NCBI GenBank assembly: GCA_951799425.1
Contig: OX637406.1
Span: 28,762,390 to 28,826,389, forward strand
Length of the DNA: 64,000 nt
Reading direction: 5' to 3'
DNA from: Ilex aquifolium
Lineage: Eukaryota; Streptophyta; Magnoliopsida; Aquifoliales; Aquifoliaceae
The notes beneath the pieces were generated by a model that ran no database searches, was not told the DNA's origin, and saw only the letters and a list, made by a program, of their open reading frames with translations. Below, piece after piece: positions 59,022-64,000 of the stretch (the stretch's first letter is position 1; each line of letters opens with the position of its first letter). A program made the translations under genes and the position numbers.

Positions 59022-61160
59022 GGAGTGGAGGAGGATTTGACGGACCCGGTGTATCCGGACTTGGTGGAAGAGTAACCGTTGTTATGCTTTTTAGTGTCCA
59101 GTCCCTTCTATTTACGTATGTTATTTTATTTCATTGTACTTACTTTCTTTTATAGTTTTGTTTTTCTTAGTTTCAGATATTGGTGCTTTTGTCAAAGCTT
59201 CAATGCGAGGTGTTCTCTAACCCTACTCATCTTTTTACAATCCTTCATTGCATATGTATTTTTTTGTTGCATTGAGGACAATGCATAAATCAAGTTGGGG
59301 GGTGAGGTGCACCATTTGCATGTTACACCAATGTTTGTAGGAATTTTTGTGGATAATACCAATTTTTGTGGTGAAAATTCACCTTTCACATATCATACAG
59401 ATTTTTGTGTACATTAGTGCAAATTATGTGAAAATTTTGAAAATTTTTGTGAAAAATATCTGAATGTTGATCTGTATTCCCTTATTAAGAGTGCTTGGGT
59501 TAGATGATAGGTTGTTTGTTGTTTTGAACCCTGAGCACATGAGCATATTATAGAAGTTAATCCTATGCGTGAGTATCACATATGTATCTGCTTTTGAACT
59601 CAACCGTATGTGCTCCTTGAATGTGTAATTTTAGCAATTTACGGACTGGATTTATATTTGAGGCTTGACATAAATAGTGGAGATGAGTAAGAACTCATGA
59701 GAGCTTTAGTGCCAATCATTTTTAGAGGGGACTTACATTTACTTAAGGAACAATTCTTAAATTTCAAATTTGTTCAATAGTCTCATTATGCTTGTTTCGG
59801 TTAGGTGCATTTATGTAGTTGATTGACTGGTCTTGAAATGTACAATGCTCTCCTATGCTTACCTAGAAGTGATCTTAGGCCATCTTTGAATATTTCGAGT
59901 CTTTGCCTTTTTCTTGTGAAATATTATCCCTAGTACCGTAATTGAGCCTAATTTGAAATTCGTTTATATGCCACACATTTGACCAAGCCAATGAAAATGA
60001 TAAATATCTACCTTACCTTGGTTGTTCCTAGTACTCAATATGATTGATTGTAAAAAAGAAGGAAGTATGGTGTGGAAACTCAAACAAAGGGATGAATGAT
60101 GTTGAAACTCAAAGAGTTGAACGGAAAAAGAATGAAAATCCAAGGAAAGGAGAAAAGGGGGTTCGAAGAAGAAAAGAATGATCAAAAGAAAAGGAAAATG
60201 TTAAGGAAAAGAAAGAAAAGAAACAAAGAGTGTGATGATGGTGTAAGAATGAAAATCCCATGAAAAGGGAGGTGTTTCTGAAATTAAAGTCTTTCACTCG
60301 GAACAACCCACTTTGTTATCCCATGTCCTTCGTTTCTTTTGCCTCAATATCGCCCCAAGGCCCCATTATAACCTTTGAAGTCCTAAATAATCTGGAGAAG
60401 CATGAGAGATGCATAATTTTAAAGAAAATGATGAGTTAGTCTTGCTACCCAATGCTCTAGCATTCTTTTTATGAGATTATGCCAAAGTCGCTTCATTTTC
60501 ATACATGAACTTCATTTTTGGATTACATGTGAGCACACTTTGTTTTGTACACAAGATTCTATCTCACATATACACATGGAGTGCATGCCAGGATAACTAG
60601 AGTGTATTTCATTGTTAAGAGTGACCTTTGGTAAGTTTTGCATTGAAGCTGAATTTGGCTAGCCATTCTAATGTGAATTATGTTGCATAAATGCTCAAAT
60701 TACTTGTCCAATCCACACACACACGAGTTTGAAAATGAATGTGTAGGTGCATACTTTAGACTAGTATTCATGGCTATAATGATGTTCATGTGTGCTTGGT
60801 TCGGGTAGTTGAACGACGTGTTAGGTAGCCCTATGCTTTAAGGATGGGGGAACATTGCTCAACTTTCGATATTTGATAAGTTTTAGGAATACCATTGCTG
60901 TTTGAATTCATGTTTCATATTTTGGGTATTCATTTTGTTAGTTTAAATTAGAATTCCATGTCTTATACTTTGAAAACATCAAAATCTTAAATCATGTTGC
61001 AATTTCGAAAATGACTTGGGGCATGATCAACCAATTATGGTTCATAAGAGTGGTTCAAGTCTCTGGTAGGCTAGAGGTTTTAGAAAAGGTGTTAAATGTG
61101 TTGGAGTTGAGAAAGGATGGATTGGATGTGAATTTTTGAAAAAGGGATTGGTTTTGTCCA
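59022..61160 (+). other. A2 non-coding region between pol and extra ORF
   Basis: It aligns with A1 45471-47580. It carries the internal polypurine tract (59291-59304), A/G-rich tracts (about 60110-60230) sharing ATGTTAAGGAAAAGAAAG with A1, and AT-rich DNA. No gene. Confidence 0.85.
59291..59304 (+). other. Internal polypurine tract of A2
   Basis: CAAGTTGGGGGGTG, identical to the tract at the 3' LTR (63150-63163) and preceded by CATTGAGGACAATG. Confidence 0.85.
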
Positions 61161-61165
61161 GTAAG

Positions 61166-61264
61166 CAAAACCTTCCGGAAGGTTTTGCCTGCTGAAATTT
61201 TTTGACCCAGATAGTAAGCAAAACCTTCCGGAAGGTTTCTGTCGACCTTCCGGAAGGTGTTGCC
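61166..61264 (+). repeat. Internal CCTTCCGGAAGG palindromes of A2
   Basis: AAACCTTCCGGAAGGTTT near 61169 and 61220, and ACCTTCCGGAAGGT near 61245. The last is preceded by TCTGTCG, as in the A2 LTR cluster. Confidence 0.95.
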
Positions 61265-61548
61265 CCTAGAAAACTGAAAACAAGGGTTTTAAGTTCAATA
61301 TTTTGAAAAACCCTTCACATTTCCAATCCACCTCTTGCTTACAAACCCTCTCCTCTCCTCCTACTCTTTTTTAACTTTCAAATCACTCCTCACAGCTCTC
61401 AATTCTCTTACTTTCTCTTGTTTAGGGTTGAATCTTAGAGCATTTTAGCCAAAAATTTCAAGTGTACTCCACAAAAACCCTAGGTTGCCATTTTCCCCAA
61501 TTTGTGCGGTTTCTCTGATCTTTTCCAACCTTACTCGACTCCATTGCA

Positions 61549-62848
61549 ATGGCTAGGATTAATGGGATGTCTATGGAGGCACTTGAGCCCTTTGAGAGTA
61601 TATGGCGGATGTTTTTTATGGTTTTAGGTATTGGGGCACTGTTTATGCTCATGGCCCGTACCAAAAGAATGGGCCCGGACTCTCCTCCACCCACAGGGTC
61701 GAGCACTCGAAAGAGAGCCGGGGAGGGCCCAAGTGGCCAAGAGAGGCAGACCAAGGCAAGACACGACACCCGGAGGCAAAGGATTGAGGAGAAGGGCGTA
61801 ACTTGTGAACGTCATGTCGACAAGGTTTCTCTCGGGCCTAACAATGAGGTTGTTAGAATCATCGAAGCACGAGGTTTGAAATTATGGTTTGAGGAAGTTA
61901 AAGGGTATAACTTGAGCTTGTGTCACAAATTCTTTCAAAAATTGTCAGTGTTTTGAGATAACGAGCAGGGGTTAAGAACCAATGTGAGGGATAAGACATT
62001 CGAGGAACCCCTGACACAATAGCCAAGGTGATGGGCTACGAGAGACCTCCCCCGACCACCCAGTTTATCCACACAATGTGGATAGGGGTAGGACTCTCAG
62101 AGACTACGTGGCCCTCACCTATGAAGACCCATCCACGTTCACAGGAACAACGTTGGTCGGGAGCCTCAAGCATTCGTATGGAATCATGAACAAGCTTCTT
62201 CATTATAACTTGATGCCCCAGGGTTCAGAGAAGAGCCCAAACCTAGAGAAGTTGGTTTTGCTTCAGGCTTTTATGATGGGGGTTGCCATTGATGTGGCTT
62301 ATGTGATTTGGTTAGAGATGCGGGAGTTTGCCCAGGCTGCAAAGCCGAAGGCAAACCTCCCATTTGGCAGCCTCATCACCAAATTGTGTGACCTGGCCAA
62401 AGTCAAGCACTATGCTCATGATGCCCTGCTCCCCCCAGAGACTGGAACAATTAGCAAGTCCAACAACTTGAAGAGAGTTGCCATGACTAGAGGGGGGAGA
62501 GCTAGGGCTAGGGAGCTAGAGCATTCTGAGGCCGGGCCTTCTTCTACAGTACCCCCACCACCAGCACCTACACCAGCCCTGGCCCGTACCATTCCTCAGC
62601 ACTTGGATGCTTTAGAGTCTACTATGCACAGCCTGACGGTCATGGTTACGAGACTTTTTAAGCATACTTTCTCAGGCGAGCCTGTCCTCGAAGGACCACC
62701 ACCACCTCCACAACCTTCAGTTGGACCCTCTACTGTTGCTTCTGTGCCCTCCGTGACTTTGGAGGTGGGAGAGGATGATGACAAGGATGAGGAGGAGTCT
62801 GAGTCTGAGACTGAGGACAAGGACGCTTTTGACGAGGAGGAGGACTAA
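61549..62848 (+). pseudogene. A2 extra ORF (putative plant transposon protein)
   Basis: It lies between pol and the 3' LTR. Near the N-terminus a hydrophobic stretch (WRMFFMVLGIGALFMLMA) is followed by MARTKRMG and a basic linker (STRKRAGEGPSG). VTCERHVDKVSLGPNNEVVRI follows, then the globular part with VGSLKHSYGIMNKLLHYNLMP, LVLLQAFMMG and FAQAAKPKANLPFGSL, a Pro/Thr-rich stretch, LDALESTMHSLTVMVTRLFKH and an acidic tail (about 25 Asp/Glu). Domain order equals A1. Function unknown; the basic front and acidic tail suggest a nuclear protein at least as well as an envelope. Broken but mostly readable. Confidence 0.82.
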
Positions 62849-63149
62849 GGATTTTCCTTTGTTTTGTTTTGAATTTTGGTTGTACACAGTTAGGGTTCCT
62901 GGTGTCGGCCAGTAGAAGTGTCATTAGGTTTTGGCAGTTTTGTTTTGGGACTTGAACACATTGTAAAGAACTTTTTGAAGTACAATTAAATACCACAATT
63001 GTGTTGTTTATCATTGTTCAAAGCTATTCCCTTAATTGCAATGTGATTTTTGGATCTTGAATTGTTATGATATTTACTTGTATGAATGGATGTTCAATGT
63101 AGTTATAGTTTGTGGTTGGAAATAATGTTTGCTAGGGACTAGCAAAGCT
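62849..63149 (+). other. A2 spacer before the 3' polypurine tract
   Basis: T/G-rich DNA with the shared GCTAGGGACTAG word. No gene. Confidence 0.7.
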
Positions 63150-63163
63150 CAAGTTGGGGGGTG
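63150..63163 (+). other. A2 3' polypurine tract
   Basis: CAAGTTGGGGGGTG abuts the 3' LTR. Confidence 0.92.
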
Positions 63164-64000
63164 TGATTAGCACAAAAACATGACATATATTGTATGCTAA
63201 TATGCCCCTCTACACTTGCTTTTGTCATGAAATAGGGGAGAAATGTGTTTAATCTCCTTGTTGATGGAGTTTTGTGTGAATGCAGGTGAAATGATGTAAA
63301 TGACATGAGTTAAACCCCCATTGAAGTAGTTGAAGTCAATGAAGAAGAAGAGGGTAGCTTAAAGGATGGTCTGGAGGGTAAAGAAGACAAGAAAATGCAA
63401 ATTGGGTGAAAACCTTCCGGAAGGTTTGGGTGAAAACCTTCCGGAAGGTTTGGGTAAAAACCTTCCGGAAGGTTTGGGTAAAAACCTTCTGAAAGGTTTG
63501 GGTAACCCTTGGATTTCTTTTTCACTGCCAAAACCTTCCGAAAGGTTTTGTCTACTGGAGTAAAACCTTCCGGAAGGTTTTGCCTACTAAAGTGAAACCT
63601 TCCGAAAGGTTTTGCCAACTGGAGTGAAACCTTCCGAAATGTTTTACCTACTGGAATAAACCTTCCGGAAGGTTTTGCCTGCTACCTGCTTCATTTAACT
63701 GTTCATGCACAAACCTTCCATAAGATTTATGTCGACCTTCCGAAAGGTTTTGCCCAGATTGCCCAAACAGCCTGTAACTCAAGCTCTATCATTTGGGGGT
63801 CCCACTTACACTTCTCCAACAGATCCCCTGACATCCCCTGCACGTCTAGAAGTCTCCCCTCACCTCTACTTAGACTTGGAAGGCCATTGCAATAATGAGG
63901 AGGAGAGAGAAGAGGCATGGAAGATAGAAAGGCTAGGCCTGTCTTAGCCTGTAACATCCCATCCCTTTCAGCCCCCTATGATGGGAATCACATCACGCAA
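63164..64000 (+). repeat. A2 3' LTR, first 837 bp
   Basis: It matches the 5' LTR from 51475. The palindrome cluster (63407-63755) has more copies at its start than the 5' LTR, with near-identical units repeated four times at 63407-63500. The minus-strand frames full of LPEGF are this repeat, not genes. Confidence 0.95.

Larger units (their letters stand above)
51475..64000 (+). mobile_element. Athila element A2, 3' end beyond the window, broken
   Basis: It has the same layout as A1: 5' LTR 51475-53286, tRNA-Asp-type primer site, leader, gag, protease, reverse transcriptase, RNase H, integrase, long non-coding part, palindromes, extra ORF, polypurine tract, and 3' LTR from 63164. The copy is better preserved than A1, with fewer breaks and long open stretches over protease and reverse transcriptase-RNase H. 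It belongs to a sister subfamily: coding parts resemble A1 closely, but the palindrome type differs. Confidence 0.92.

Noticed and set aside
63310-63618. Minus-strand ORF with repeated NLPEGF
   Set aside because: Produced by the palindrome array of the A2 LTR; palindromes read alike on both strands.

Overview
This window looks like repeat-rich nuclear DNA from a flowering plant, probably heterochromatin near a centromere. It is almost wholly LTR retrotransposons of the Ty3/gypsy superfamily, nested in one another. I recognise no intact host gene, tRNA, rRNA or CRISPR array. The plant assignment rests on two element types: Athila-clade elements (tRNA-Asp-type primer site, an extra ORF between pol and the 3' LTR) and Tekay/Del-like chromoviruses (initiator-Met primer site, integrase ending in a chromodomain). 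All elements are treated as fossils.

Layout. 1-1423 is the 3' part of a chromovirus LTR with a 101-bp tandem array. 1424-2055 holds small Athila-like scraps. 2056-2970 holds two unrecognised minus-strand ORFs, the only coding-like DNA that does not look like a retroelement. About 3110-5935 is a copia-like repeat split by a solo LTR (3365-5535). About 5936-21865 is an old plus-strand Athila-like element (A3) carrying a solo LTR (6702-8846). In its own 3' LTR sits an Athila solo LTR (A0, 10805-21287), itself split by a complete minus-strand chromovirus (B1, 11580-20735). About 21990-26350 is a minus-strand Athila-like 5' end (A4) split by a solo LTR (22626-25457). About 26355-34350 is a second copia-like repeat, minus strand, split by a young chromovirus derivative (B2, 26832-34217) whose interior is a 30-bp minisatellite. 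34351-38188 holds older Athila-like pieces. 38189-51306 (A1) and 51475 to the window end (A2) are two long Athila elements in the same orientation, 168 bp apart. Most insertions are confirmed by target site duplications (TSDs) read directly: ACTTC, ATAAC, CTTTG, CTTTC, AAGTG and CTAAG/CTAGG.

The most interesting signals are non-coding. (1) Athila LTRs carry clusters of perfect palindromes starting about 240-255 bp from the LTR start, and the same palindrome species recurs inside the element just before the extra ORF. The core differs between elements (CCTACCGGTAGG in A1, CCTTCCGGAAGG in A2) but matches within each. (2) The polypurine tract at the 3' LTR has a near-identical internal twin just after pol. 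(3) Between primer site and gag, A1 and A2 keep a consensus 5' splice site followed by the same 8-bp hairpin with a diverged loop. (4) A hairpin in the downstream part of the Athila LTR shows paired changes. Together these suggest a retrovirus-like set of cis-signals, possibly linked to the extra ORF. All of this was read by eye; identities and ages are estimates.
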